From the NCBI GenBank assembly GCA_002812745.2, contig NCSJ02000017.1, positions 124,001 through 188,000 of the forward strand: a stretch of 64,000 nt of DNA. The letters are read 5' to 3'. Position 1 is the stretch's first letter, and each line of letters starts with the position of its first letter. The notes under the pieces were generated by a model. That model saw only the letters and a program-made list of their open reading frames with translations. It was not told the DNA's origin and did no database searches. Positions 11,985-23,372 of this stretch are shown here, piece by piece. This DNA comes from Scytalidium lignicola. Its lineage: Eukaryota; Ascomycota; Leotiomycetes. Both the position numbers and the translations under genes were made by a program.

Positions 11985-12490
11985 CGCAGTGTGTCGTATC
12001 TCTGGTGGCGCACCTATGACTGCTGCGTCTGTCATGGTTGCTCGAAACAAGCAGTACCCTAAGCTCCATGCCCAGATGCTTCTTTGCCCAATGCTTGATG
12101 GCCGTGTCATCACTATCTCATCCAAGCAGTCCCATACCAATACTCCATGCAGCGGTGTTTTCAACGCAACGGCTTGGGAAACGGTTCTGGGTGATAGACG
12201 CAGGACACCAGACGTGTCGGAGCTTTTAGCTCCAGCAAGGGCCACAAATCTGTCTGATCACCCTCCTGCCATCATTGACGTCGGTGAGTGTGAAGTCTTC
12301 CGGGACGAGGCAGTAGCATATGCATCGAAGATGTGGGAGTGTGGTAGTTCTGCAGAGCTATACGTCTAGCCTAGAGCGTTCCATGGGTTAGACATCTTTG
12401 GGCCATAAGCTCCGCGCGGCGACAGCAGCTAAGATAGCCTGGGTTCGAAAGATTTTGGATTCGAAACAAAGATTACTGAAGCCTAGAAGA
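11985..12490 (+). pseudogene. Alpha/beta-hydrolase (arylesterase/lipase-3 family) relic
   Basis: Plus-strand translation gives the C-terminal half of an abhydrolase_3 enzyme: ARNKQYPKLHAQMLLCPMLD, then PPAIIDVGECEVFRDEAVAYA (acid-residue region), then PRAFHGLDIF with the catalytic His, then a shifted tail AKIAWVRKIL. The N-terminal half with HGGG and the nucleophile elbow is missing or unrecognisable. A TAG at 12367-12369 replaces an expected Trp codon (VWP), a TAA follows near 12405, and a frameshift precedes the tail. The gene is dead and 5'-truncated next to the NACHT relic. Confidence 0.72.
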
Positions 12491-13918
12491 AAAGCTTGGA
12501 GGTGCAGTGATGTTTTCCCACATACAGACGTTGAATTCGGCGTCCATGCCAATCACCGTTTCGTAAGTAGATACAGATACGGAATTCTTGACAGATGATC
12601 TCATGCTGTTAATGACTGACTTGATGCGTTAGTATTTAGTCTATGCCGTTTTGTATTATGAAGTGTTTCATTTCGTTTTCAAACATACCGCGTCAAGGTA
12701 GTCGAAGTGACTAAATAATGCTAGTAGAGGTCGATCAGCATCTCAATATATGATACTTGGGGTCTATCTCTTTTATCGTCCGTTGTCTTGCAGATCTGAA
12801 AATTCGGAGGTACCATAGTTCAAGTAATGATGAGACGAGAGTTCTCCCATATCGCATGTAATATCCGAACTAGTATAAAAGGTAATACTAAAGAGGTTCA
12901 CAGTTATGTCACAGACTTTTAAAATATACAAAGCCAACCAAGATCAAAGAAGGCGAAACAATGTATAATTCAGAGAAAACTATGATGGCGTCATTGCGTC
13001 AGTAATTTGTTCGATAGAAAGAGAAATGCAGGCATAATACTTAATATTATTTCATCCAAGCATGGTCTAGTTCTCTGTCTCCTCGATCTAACCCGTATAA
13101 TGAATGAATTCAATTTATTAGATCGACAAAAGGAGATACCTAACTGACTGATTGATATAACCCTCTTATATTATATATTATAATGAGCAAATATAATAAT
13201 ATTTTATTATCTTGAGGTATTTGGAGGAAACATGTATCTATTTGATTGACTCTGCCCGGAGTATGATACTCAGCTCCTTAATCCACCATCAAAGTCTTTA
13301 CTCCCAAGCTATTAAAATAGGAAATGTTAATCTTTAACTCAAACATAACTTTATTAAAGTAAAGTCTTGTAATTTTACATCAGAAAAGACTAGGAAATAG
13401 GAGCCGACTTTTTAACTTGAGATGTACTTTGACTTACTCAGGCGTAATCGAAATCTGGCTAGTTATTTCCAAATCCTCACCGTCAATTATCGTGGGTTTC
13501 AAGCTCTAGTCAAACGTCCTTCCTCACTTTCATTGTTTAGAGCTTGTACTTCTCAGCACTATTGCCTAAATCTGCTAGAATATGTACCGCTGTTAGACTA
13601 AGAGTTAAGAAAGTGATATTGCAAGCATCTCTTGGGTATTAGGTCAGGATCACGGTCATTAATGTTAGTTGAGGATATTGCTAGAGTGAATGCCTCTCAT
13701 GAACAGGAAATTTGTGAAAATGACGGCGGATCCTCCTTTATCGCTGTTGATCTGCGCTCTAGAGTTCCACTTAGGCCAGGGTGTTAAAAACCGTCCTACT
13801 GTAACAAGTACGACCTAAAACATCGGAATACTCCGAAAACCGCAGCATTCGACCCGACAGTCGGTACCGTTAACTATCAACGGGGCCCACGTGTAGACAT
13901 GTACCGCACTGCCCTAAA
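12491..13918. other. Gene-free AT-rich stretch
   Basis: About 1.4 kb with no ORF showing family resemblance on either strand and no long inverted repeat. It may hold decayed sequence continuous with the esterase relic. Nothing further can be supported. Confidence 0.5.
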
Positions 13919-14227
13919 ATATATGTTCCAGCCCATACACTAACGGTCTAGCCCATACACCAATTTGACGGTTGGCGTATCCTAAACCTCACTATAATTA
14001 TAGTGTATAATAAGGCCTGTATAGCCTAAAATCACTATAATTTAAAATATATATAATGATTTAAAAAAAGTTATATTATACTATAAAAACTAAAATTCCC
14101 AAAATGATAATGATAATTGAGTGGTGTAAAAAGATAAAAAATGCGAATAATCTTCATGAAAATGAAGCCATTTAGGTGGTGGTTTGCGTATGGGCTAGAC
14201 CGTTGGCGTATGGGCTGGAACATATAT
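13919..14227. mobile_element. MITE-like element with ~43-bp terminal inverted repeats
   Basis: The left end (13919-13963) and the right end (about 14185-14227) are inverted copies with two or three differences (CACTAACG against CGCCAACG). Each arm carries two copies of an inner motif AGCCCATACRC separated by AACGGTCT. The centre is AT-rich and contains repeated ACTATAAT blocks. The ends lie in TATA, so a TA target duplication is possible. There is no coding capacity. Confidence 0.8.
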
Positions 14228-14373
14228 CAACCTCGCATCGGAAAAGCCATATCTCAGCCTGCTGATTCACTCATGCCGAAGTATTACCGATCAAAAATTC
14301 TTTAAAAAGGAGCAAGAAATAGTCGTTCCCATCCTTGTTTAGACAGTGTCATATGTTGACTCGGTTACTCTGG

Positions 14374-14905
14374 TTTGTGCGGTTCCGCACTGTGGGATGA
14401 TTCCTCATTAGAGACACGCAGTGACAATTTACGGAGCCGCCTAATGCCACCTAAAATCCCCTTTCAGGTACACATTGTCTCAGGAAGATCCATAGACTTG
14501 CTGTACAGTACTGTACTAGCCCGTTGTCGATCCTCAGCTACTTCACACATGCAAGGGTCAAAACTGGGATTATTGCTAGGATTAGACGAGGATCGTGAGA
14601 TTTTGAACAAGGACTGCAAGGACCTTATGAACTCATTTGGGTAATATTCATAAAATGGAAGACCCACAGTTCAAGGGTTATGCAAGGGTTTGAGCAAATG
14701 AGATCACGTAATTTCTTGCTTAACCCCCGGTATTATGGGTCCAGAATTTCCCAATTCAGTTAAAAAAGGTCCTTGCGGTCCTTGCGGTCCTTGTTTAGAC
14801 CTTGTCGAATCCTAGTTTTTATCCCTGTTTTGACCCTTGGAGGTGTAAAATATTTAGGGGGATAGTACAGTACAGTACTACCGTATGTAGCAACCGCACT
14901 CCCGT
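14374..14905. repeat. Imperfect foldback repeat (possible decayed TIR element)
   Basis: Segments 14551-14624 and 14768-14839 are inverted copies of about 72 bp with scattered mismatches and a small deletion. The right arm contains a triplicated GGTCCTTGC unit. The outer ends carry GTGCGGTT (14377) and its inverse near 14898-14905, so a longer, diverged element is likely. The ORF 14375-14644 lies inside the element and is not a gene. Confidence 0.6.
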
Positions 14906-15299
14906 AAACCTGCTATTCTCGTTAGGAAGATTTATTACCGGATGCGCTGTTATCCTCTAAACTTTGGCTTGCCCTTTTCTTTAATTTATCTTACCATATT
15001 TCTAATATTATACTAAAAAATGGTTAGATACCACATATTCCCGTTCTCTGCTGTATTATGGCAGCAAGGGTCTTACTATGAGAAGTAAAGTTTATCGTCT
15101 GTTACATTTTTTTTTACAGTACAGTGCATTATCTCAAAGAGTTTACTAGCGCATATGGTTTTCCTTTTCAGTTCCACGACTGCAAGGAATGAGCTATTTG
15201 CTGACCAGGTCAATAATGAAAGGTAAACCGTGTGGAGCTGTCAAATCCTGCAGACATATCGAGCATTGATCGTCACCGCACTATTACAGTACCGTACTG
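14906..15299. other. Gene-free stretch between repeats
   Basis: AT-rich sequence without a credible ORF. It holds TACAGTAC-type palindromic motifs at about 15116 and 15285. Confidence 0.45.
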
Positions 15300-15461
15300 T
15301 GTACCGAAGATTCTCAAATTTACGAGTCCAAGAGCTAACTTCATAAAGAAGAAAATGTAACGCTGTAGTGTGAACTCGAGAGTAGATCATTCGCCAAGAA
15401 TACTATTCCAGCAATTAATCCTTGTAGCTCCATGACGCGTAAATTTGAGAATCTTCGGTAC
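15300..15461. repeat. Short inverted repeat, 162 bp overall
   Basis: GTACCGAAGATTCTCAAATT (15301 onward) recurs inverted at 15438-15461, with about 24-28 bp matching per arm and one mismatch near the inner edge. The spacer is about 110 bp and non-coding. It is consistent with a small foldback element or the ends of an internally deleted transposon. Confidence 0.65.
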
Positions 15462-16563
15462 TTTAACGTACACCTGGTATCTTCATTCTCCAACAGTCTG
15501 GCACTGCCTCTCACAGTGTAAGCCCTATTTGTTCAAATGTTGCAGTACCACCCAAATGGTCTAAGTTCTCTCTAAACCAATTAGATCTTTTACCCCCATC
15601 ATATTGTCCCTGGCGGTTAGACTGGGAGAGCTGGGGTTTTGCTGGTGATTGATCTCAAATAACTAATGACCAAATGTATGAGTTCTCTTACATTAGCGGT
15701 CCACTGTAGAGAAGTTATGCAAACCCCCAAATTTGTGTAAGTTGTGCAAAATATGCTCTGTCTAAATCGCGTTGAAAACAGGATAACTAACCACACCTAG
15801 CTGAGTATCACCAAAAACTTACCTTACTCTGGTGGGATTCCAAGGCTTCCACTGTCATCGTTGTGCAGTGGGTTCTATTAGTTTATCGAACTTTTGTTGA
15901 TTTCGTGCTCCTTTGTTGGCATGTGGTAATGATGTACTGTGTCATATTTGTCTGGATGTACAACAGCCCCGTACTGTACGTAACGGACCAGGGATGGTCC
16001 GAAAACAATTCTAGTGGCCAATGCGGTGGAACACACGGAGATACCCGGCAAGCCGAGCTATTTCGGGGAAGTGCCCGGGCCGTGCCGCGGTAATGCTCTA
16101 GGGTTTCGCCTGCCCTTGGCCAAAGTAGTTGTTGGATTTTACGAAGAGGTTGTGTGGATTTAGCCACGGCCTTAAATTTATGCAGATGATCAGTGAACCA
16201 TTTCTGCCAACGAAGGGGTATAATTGTCCTACTATTAACATCGCATCTCCGGGGAACATATTATTGTGTACCCTGATTTGAGGGCCAAATCTTGCATCTA
16301 GCTTCGGAGTAAGACGAAAGAACATGACGGCGATTATACTTTTCATATAATATAAAGTATATGGCCAAAAACAATAGATCTGGATTTAGGGCGTTTGACC
16401 TAGACTTCGAGCAGCTGTTCTCTAAATTATGACTCGCGTGTATATTAAAAACTCCTAAACCCCATCTATACTCCATAGCAGAAGACGATCTGTGATCCCA
16501 ACCACGCCTTTTTCTTGAAGTACAATAAACCTTTTAACATGCCTTATGTTCCATTATTTTGCA
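15462..16563. other. Gene-free stretch with a GC-rich island
   Basis: No ORF here shows family resemblance. Between about 16015 and 16095 the sequence turns GC-rich, with small palindromes such as GTGCCCGGGC and GGACCAGGGATGGTCC (near 15988). The rest is AT-rich and would contain the 3' UTR of the Pth11-like gene. Confidence 0.45.
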
Positions 16564-17904
16564 CTACCATTCAGTTGCCGTCTCTGATCGATTCAACTTA
16601 TTATTCGGGGCGTCCTCGTATTCGACAGCAACCTCGTCTGTTCGCACAATAGGTCCATCATGTCCTAAGATACTCTTATCACTATTTTCATCACTATGAT
16701 GGCCGCCTGTAACGTTCGTTCTGTTGACATTTGTTCGTGGATTGAGACTCGGTTGGCTCTGGACGTCCTTGACATTGTCGAGTCGGTAGGCTCCGCTCGA
16801 ATTGTGATACCCACCCTCATTGGAGCTGTAGTTCCCACGAAATTTTTTATAGAGCGGTCGGAGAGTTGAAATACAAGCGGCAAGCATGGTGACTAACAGT
16901 TCCGTCGATGACCATAAAATTAAAGAAATAGTCCCATCTATTTTCCTAATTAGCTAATTAACCTCAATGTGATCGGAGATTTCCACATACAGGAGTAATC
17001 CGCTCGAGTCGATAGATCTCTAACGGCGATAGTCCGTACCACACCACAAATCATAGCACTACCTCTGCGTTAGTTTCTAGACCATTTTAGTGTGGATTAT
17101 TACATACAAAAATCCAAGACTCATCGCTCCTCCGATAACAAGTTTCTCTTTCTTTTTCATCTGTAGATTCCAGAGGATGACCCAAGGCAGTGCCGCTAGG
17201 ACAAAATCCGCAATAACGGAGATAGCTATAGAGGATCAATTCTTGGACGCAAACTTATTAGGAGTATTCCCTACCACTATATGCCATAGAGAAACGAGTG
17301 AAGCCCTCTGTCGATAACCAGCATTTGGCTGGTATAGTAGGGTCCCAAACATGTGCGATTGGAGAACAACGAACGTAGTCGAACAAGGCCGTTAAAAGAG
17401 CAGGAACGGATACAGCAAACAAGGTAAAGTATAGGATCCACTTGTGCCATGGAATGATAGTAATTCTTGCTAAAAATGCAACTACTGCTCCCTTGCTGAA
17501 CGGGGTAGCGACAAGCAGGAATCTGCAGGCGGGTGTAAGTAATCGCTATGAGGTATCTTGCTGATTGGAAGACCAACGTTTGACCAACCAGCTCCGCTTG
17601 CGTGGCTTTTATAGACTGCTCAGGCGTGAGTTCAGAGGAATGTCGGCCAAACCCTCTCATTGCGGCGACAGTGCAGGCTATGGTGTATGGCACGAAGCAG
17701 AACTGAAAGGTTAGCATGGGCACCGAGACTAATCTAGAAATTAAGAGTTACCCAGGAAATAACCAATAAGATATCGTCTAATCCAGTGCTGCGGTTAATC
17801 GTCCTTCTAGTCCATAGTCGAAGTAAGAGGAAAATGAGTGCGAGGGCCGTCTCGAGCCACATCACTGCAATGATGGTAGGCCCCAAGTCCCCAAGATACG
17901 ACAT
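16564..17904 (-). CDS. Pth11-like rhodopsin-fold integral membrane protein
   Basis: Six exons on the minus strand (17904-17752, 17702-17578, 17522-17275, 17225-17108, 17064-16987, 16945-16564) join in phase to 367 residues. The core has seven hydrophobic segments, including IIAVMWLETALALIFLLLRL, ISWFCFVPYTIACTV, SKGAVVAFLARI, YFTLFAVSVPALLTALF, VIADFVLAALPWVILWNL and LGSAMICGVVRTIAVRD. Family marks are GFGRH in the second loop and DFVLAALPW. The tail after LRPLYKKFRG is polar and probably cytoplasmic. Such proteins (PF20684-like) include Pth11-type surface receptors; ligands are mostly unknown. Exon borders come from reading-frame continuity. The second donor (GTTGGT) is weak and two introns are only 41-43 nt, so those borders are less sure. 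Confidence 0.8.
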
Positions 17905-19167
17905 GGTGATGAGTTGCTAGAATGAGATCGCGCGAAGGAGAGTCTCGCTGGAAGGATGATTCGGGACATAAAGGCAATTGAATGAAAGAATGAGGGAGAA
18001 ATGAATATCACGAAGGCCGTGTCGAAAAGAAGTCTTGTGTAGGGTTTAACAGGAGTTATTCATGCGGTCGTTGTTGTTGGCGATCCCTATTCAAGGATAA
18101 GGTTTGAGCATATTCGCTTCGACAACTTCTCTCCTGTGGTAGTACTGTGTTGGAGACAAGGCCTCTACCATGCCATTCTACTAGCCACTCTACAATAAGG
18201 TGTAAAATCTTCAGTGCCTGCCTGGGTTTGAGTAGAACGGAGCTTGCAACAACAATACAGAGCCACCTTGGCGAGTTAATGCCCTGGTTCACCCAGTTCT
18301 ACTATGTCGGGATGTGACAAAGACCTGTCAGTCGGAGAATTTTTTCCCGGTCAGCGATTCATTCCGGACACACGGCTACCAAGACTTTGATCACTTATTA
18401 CAATATCACAGCGCTATACGGAGTCCACCAGCGAGCAATGCCTGAAGTCGGAATATTGCCACGACGATCATGATTACGGGACTAGATCTTCTCTTACCAG
18501 AGAATACAGTAGCAATCCTGGTTCCTGTCACTCAGAAGACTAACTTACTGGCATACTGTTTCAGCATGGATACTACCCCAGGATACTACCTCAGAGCGCC
18601 AGTTAGAAAGCCATATTTTGCAAGCTGTTCATCTTAACCCTTTTGGTAAGATGAGTTTCGGCTAAGGGATAACCAACGTCCACTTTTTCATAAGAACATA
18701 CGGAAACATGTTTTTTCACTAGTCACGAAATCAAATAATATTGTGCCTTCATCTAGCTAGACGATATTATGTAATGTATGCGTGTAGGATAGTTATACAG
18801 CAGGTATGTATACAATCCAGTAGATAAAACTAGGGTAATAGCAGAGAGGAGAAAAAAAAGGAGTGTGCGGGACACCGTCAGCCAGGGAACAAGGAGGTCC
18901 CACCAGTGTGGGTCTGTGCTCACAGGCTTGTTTTCATGCCTCGTCAAAACCAAGTTAGCCTTTTCATTCTAAAATTATGAAAGAGACTCAAAGTTATAAG
19001 AGTATCAAGACTAAGAATACAACAAATAAGAAGCTGAAGTTATTTATTCGAAAGTAGTAAAAGATCTTATACTGCAAAGTAAAAAGTTGAACTTTTACTT
19101 TAGTAGACTTCAGTGAACAAAATGCCCTGTGAGCACAGACCTGTGCTAGATGCCCCGTATTAACAAA
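17905..19167. other. Gene-free stretch, 1.26 kb
   Basis: It starts with the promoter of the Pth11-like gene. Two small minus-strand ORFs (18056-18292 and 18753-18953) have no family resemblance. An inverted pair GTCTGTGCTCACAGG (about 18910 and 19128) brackets about 230 bp and may mark another small element. Confidence 0.45.
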
Positions 19168-19304
19168 TACCAGTACCGTATTTACCAGCCAACCGGAACA
19201 CACCCCTCAATCGGACACTACATACATTTAAGGCATATATTCAGGCATCAACAGCTTTCGTGTCCGATTGAGGGGAGTGTCCGGTTGGCTGGTAAATACT
19301 GGTA
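19168..19304. repeat. Foldback element of ~137 bp
   Basis: The arms 19168-19218 and 19261-19304 are inverted copies of about 44 bp apart from small insertions in the left arm. They share CCAGCCAACCGG and CCCTCAATCGGACAC. The loop is about 42 bp. It lies about 200 bp upstream of the P450 start and could alter its promoter. Confidence 0.72.
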
Positions 19305-19509
19305 ATGAAGGAGGGGGGTTATGACAGGGGCCATGAGGCCTAGAATATGTCTTCCGTAGATAAGCCCACTATGGTGCATCTAAGGAAATAGTTCAATATG
19401 CAGGAGAGAATGCAGGGCAAGGTACTTCGAAGGGGAGTGCGGGTTATTTCTTCCTTCTCTTTTCTACCCTCCCAGCTTCCCTGAAGACTGTTTCAAGCAG
19501 GTGTGCAAA

Positions 19510-21153
19510 ATGTCTTTTTTGAGTCTGTTCCTGCAGAGTCTTTCTTCCCTTTTCATCATTATTCTTTCCTCCTTCATCTGGGGATACTTGAAGTCCCCAC
19601 TCAAGAATGTCCCTGGACCGTTCTTTGCAAAGTTCACAAATCTATGGAGACTTTTGGATACATACGGCGGGCGGCCGGAGCTTTCCCAGCGGATCTTACA
19701 CGAGAGGTATGGGACAGCCGTCCGCCTGGGTCCAAATGTTGTCAGCTTAAGTGATCCCTCCCTCCTGAGAATAATATACACTTCGAAAGGGGAATTTTTG
19801 AAGGTACGGTGTCATCACCTTGAAAATTGGCCATGCTCACCAATCCACAGTCCGATTTCTACACCGTTAACGATACGAAAGTGGGAAAAACTATTATCAA
19901 AAATGTCTTCGGTACCCAGAGCAATGAATTCCACGCAAAGAGCATGCGCCCTATTGCTAAGTTCTACAAAATGTCCAGCTTGCTCTTAACCCAACAACCC
20001 AACGTGGAGAACACTATAGACTTGCTGTGCAAGCGTTTGAATGAGGAATTCATTGATGGTCCTAACACTGGGAAGGTATGCCAGATGGATAGATGGTTGC
20101 TATTCTTTACATGGGATGTTCTTGCTCAGCTGTCATTCAGTAAACCAATGGGTTTCCTGGAAAAGGGACACGATGATTCCGGTCTGCTAGAAACTGCAGA
20201 TAAGGCCCTAGACTATTTTGCTGTTATTGGCCAGATTCCAGAACTTGACCACTGGCTTGCAAAGAACCCATTCATGCCAATTGGTCCACCCAGCTTTGAC
20301 TCTACTGCAGTGCTCGCTACTCAGATCTATACGGCTCGAGTACAAGGCACAGATGGCCATGATCCACACCAGCAGAGAGATATGTTAGATGATTTTATCG
20401 ATGTTAAGAATAGCAATCCTGAACTGCTAGATGATGGTGGTATCGTTGGTGCCGTCCTCGTCAACTTGATGGCTGGCGCTGACACAACTGCAATCCTGTT
20501 GCGATCGTTTATGTATTACGTCCTCAAAAATCCCAAGGTCTACAAAAAGCTTCAAAAGGAGCTGGATGGCGCAGGTTTGAAATTTCCCGTGGCATACGAT
20601 GACTCGATTAAACTCCCTTACTTGAACGCCGTTATCAGTGAAGTAGGTCGCGTCCACCCAGGTGTTGGTCTTCTTCTTGAACGTATCGTCCCCCAAGGTG
20701 GCCTAGCGCTCCCCGATGGCAGAGTGATCCCAGCAGGGACAATAGTCGGCATGAACCCATGGGTTATTCACCACAACAAGAAGATATTCGGTGAGGATGC
20801 TGAATCTTTCAACCCAGACCGTTGGCTCCAGCAAGTCGATGAGGGTGAGACTGAGGAGGAGCATAAAGCTCGTATTACGCTAATGAAGCAGGCCGATCTC
20901 ACGTTCGGCGCTGGCAATCGTATCTGCTTGGGTAGACATATTAGTCTGCTTGAGGCCTTCAAACTTGTACCTACCCTTTTCTTGAAATATGAGGTGAGTG
21001 TTTCTTGATATGACTTTTGAAGTCTGATTTGACAAATATGTATAGTTTGAATTTGAAAACCCGGAGAAGGTCTGGCACGTCCAAAACAGCTGGTTTGTGA
21101 GACAGGATGGCCTTGATGTTAGGATCCGCCGCCGTGATATTCCTGTGGTTTGA
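19510..21153 (+). CDS. Cytochrome P450, pisatin-demethylase-like
   Basis: Three exons, 19510-19803, 19851-20993 and 21046-21153, give 514 residues in a clean frame. Seen: N-terminal membrane anchor (residues 3-25), NVPGPFFAKFT hinge, YGTAVRLGPN, I-helix MAGADTT, ExxR as EVGR, aromatic PERF-type PDRW, and heme loop FGAGNRICLG. The sequence pattern (YGGRPELSQRILHERYG, SDFYTVND, FGTQSNEFHAKSMRPIAK) is that of the pisatin demethylase/CYP57-like group, which oxidises plant aromatics or endogenous metabolites. The Met at 19510 is preferred over GTG 19501 because of its context and the anchor. The gene is intact. No direct partner is adjacent, and the substrate cannot be inferred. Confidence 0.9.
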
Positions 21154-21306
21154 GATGGAGCTCTCTATCACTGATTCGTGGCTTGTGGTCCTTGAAACCG
21201 CTATTCTGTATCTACCAGAAAAGTTGGACACTCACATCACATGGATTGAACCAAAGTCCAGTGCCACAATTAATTCATAATTTGCTGTGTAACAATTCAT
21301 TGAGTG

Positions 21307-21570
21307 CGGAGGTCGCGGTAATATGTAACGGGATTTATGCCAAGCCATTAAGTGCTACTAGTAGCATTTAGCGCCGGGCTAGTCTAGGAATAATTCCGCT
21401 AGTATTGCGTGCCATTAGATGTTACAGGCCTTTTAGTGAGCGAGATGCCTGAAGTGCCCTATAATTATAGGGCACTAACAGCTTGACGGCCGCCGTAACT
21501 ATAGGGCATTTCTGGCGCCGAATAATTAGCGCCTTGGCATAAATCCCGTTACATATTACCGCGACCTCCG
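21307..21570. mobile_element. MITE-like element with 38-bp perfect terminal inverted repeats
   Basis: Positions 21307-21344 and 21533-21570 are inverted copies starting CGGAGGTCGCGGTAATATG. The centre holds a perfect 22-bp palindrome GTGCCCTATAATTATAGGGC(AC) at about 21456-21477. The right flank is TA and the left flank is TG, so a TA target duplication may have decayed by one base. The first bases (CGGAGGT) match the ends of the hairpin at 29035-29163. There is no coding capacity. Confidence 0.82.
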
Positions 21571-22194
21571 TATGATATTCACATGTCCAAGAACATCTCC
21601 ATCTAAAATCGCCATGGTAATAACCCTTATAGTATCACATCTCCGAACTCTATTCTTCACTAATTGATAAGGACAAAGAAGCTTAGAATGGCAAGGCTTC
21701 CTCACAGGGCAATAGTTATTTACCTATTACGCTCGGGATTCATGACAGTAATGTATGATAATCGAGCTTAATTGAGAGACCTCCACTTTTTGTTAATTTT
21801 CTCTCCTCATACCATGATTCCGTGTTCTCCAGTCCGCCAATGGAGCCACTTGGCAGTCAAACTTTTGAGGGGCTTTTTCTCTGCATCTCGTTGTTTTGCC
21901 AATGATCACCCGAGGATGCTCCATGCTTTGGACTCCCACTCCACAAACCTCGCGCTTCACGGATCCCGATCAATTTGGGGGAGGGAAAATAATAAGCCGA
22001 GGTTGCGAAATCTGGCTTTCTAGAGTTATGTTGCAATATCCCAAGCATGTATGNAAAAAAAAAATTTGATAATGCAATATGATGACCTCAAATCCCTTGT
22101 TTTCCTATTTCACGTCATGATATATAACAGACAGTTCGATATCGGAATCTCGATATGACCAATTTCCATTTCCATCTTTGGACCTGAGCTGTTG

Positions 22195-22270
22195 CCGCTA
22201 TAGCCTGAGCTGAGGGTGAGCAAACTTGAGTACTGTGTAGAGCCTGAGCAAGCCTGAGCCGAGCCTGAGC
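22195..22270. repeat. Short degenerate GCCTGAGC repeats
   Basis: The octamer GCCTGAGC, or one-base variants of it, occurs about five times within 75 bp. It is a low-complexity tandem-like array in non-coding sequence. Confidence 0.6.
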
Positions 22271-22786
22271 AGAGTCTAACAAGAGCTTAACCACCATAGT
22301 GCAGGTCCCGTTTTGGCGCCTGTGCGCCGCAGCTACAGTTTCCCGGCTGAGTTTGCTGAGGCACCCGTTGCGTTCCCTTTACAAGGGTTCCTGCACAGAG
22401 CCGATTTTGGATCCTCACTAATAAGATTACCGCACATAATTAGAAATATTGTACATCATTCCATAAATTTCTTTAATACAGTAGAAGGCGAATTGGGTGA
22501 CGCCGATTTTTCACTTAATTACATTTAACGGGATTCAATTTTAGACACCTATGACTTTGCACCCTTGCCTGGTTGTACTCTAAACGTACCACGGCTAATT
22601 GTCAAAGCTTAATTATTGTCGCTTCATATCGGTAAACGTACGTAACAACTCATAACAAGTTACTACGGTTGGTGGTATAGTTCTTGATTCGATGTTGATT
22701 GTTGATTACTATGTACAGTGCTGTCGTGTACAAATAGGGGAAGTTGATGCCTAAGGCATTAACATCTGTAGCCGAGTAAATTTACA

Positions 22787-22803
22787 CACGTGATATTCAC
22801 GTG
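22787..22803. promoter_or_regulatory. Paired CACGTG palindrome (copy 1)
   Basis: CACGTGATATTCACGTG holds two E-boxes around a 5-bp spacer. The same 17 bases, inverted, occur at 46220-46236. CACGTG is the core site of bHLH factors of the CBF1 type. It lies upstream of the HeLo/pseudokinase gene. Confidence 0.55.
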
Positions 22804-23372
22804 GTTGTTCCAACAATTATCATCATAGGACGAAGCCAATTCTTCTTTCTTTTCTAATCCTGGCAGAGTCAGCACTTCGTGTTCGGCCAAAATATTACAA
22901 AGGGCATTAGATGATATAATAATCTCATCTTTCACATCAGCGAAGGATTGTGCGACATCAGAGCACAGAGCTAGCGGAGATAGTTATCATTTGCTTGTTG
23001 ACTGGCCTAGCCGTCTGGTTCAAGTAAAAAGCATAAAATCGCCGGACCCGAGCCATACGCAGTGCTCCGACTTTAACAGCATGAGCTCTTAGTTGGTGAA
23101 GGCGATCAGAACAGCCGTGACGCAAAGCCATTGAGGGCAATTGTTATAGTATGGTTTTAAAATTCTAAAATCAGAGATGTTTAGACCACTTCTCTTGTCG
23201 CTCTTCTTGCCTTTTTAGGTGTTCCCCACCTGGCATCGATATATTGAAAAGCCAATCGGATTTGATCTCTTCTGCGTCTCTTATATAAAAGCGCACTCAG
23301 GAGTCCAAGCAACACCACTCTTGCTAATGCTCCTCCTCTTTAGTACAGTACAAAAGCTTTCAGTCAGCCAAA

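Larger units (their letters stand above)
21571..23372. other. Gene-free stretch and promoter of the HeLo/pseudokinase gene
   Basis: About 1.8 kb with no supported gene; the ORFs 21772-22023 and 22313-22528 lack family resemblance. A cluster of GCCTGAGC repeats lies at about 22195-22270. One N precedes an A-run at 22054. A 17-bp paired E-box palindrome lies at 22787-22803, about 570 bp before the gene. An AGTACAGTAC motif lies at 23342, and a TATA-like TATATAAAAG lies near 23281. Confidence 0.5.

Noticed and set aside
12430..12450. GGTTCGAAA as a tRNA B-box
   Set aside because: No matching A-box or cloverleaf arms around it; it lies in the esterase relic.
14375..14667. Overlapping ORFs on both strands
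   Set aside because: They lie inside an imperfect inverted repeat and show no protein family features.
15863..16167. Overlapping ORFs on both strands in the GC-rich island
   Set aside because: No homology pattern; the long frames come from local GC content.
23219..23372. Extended N-terminus of the HeLo/pseudokinase ORF
   Set aside because: The upstream in-frame sequence has no pattern; starting at ATG 23373 and splicing the 65-nt intron gives the typical HeLo-type start MDLGTALAIIQF.
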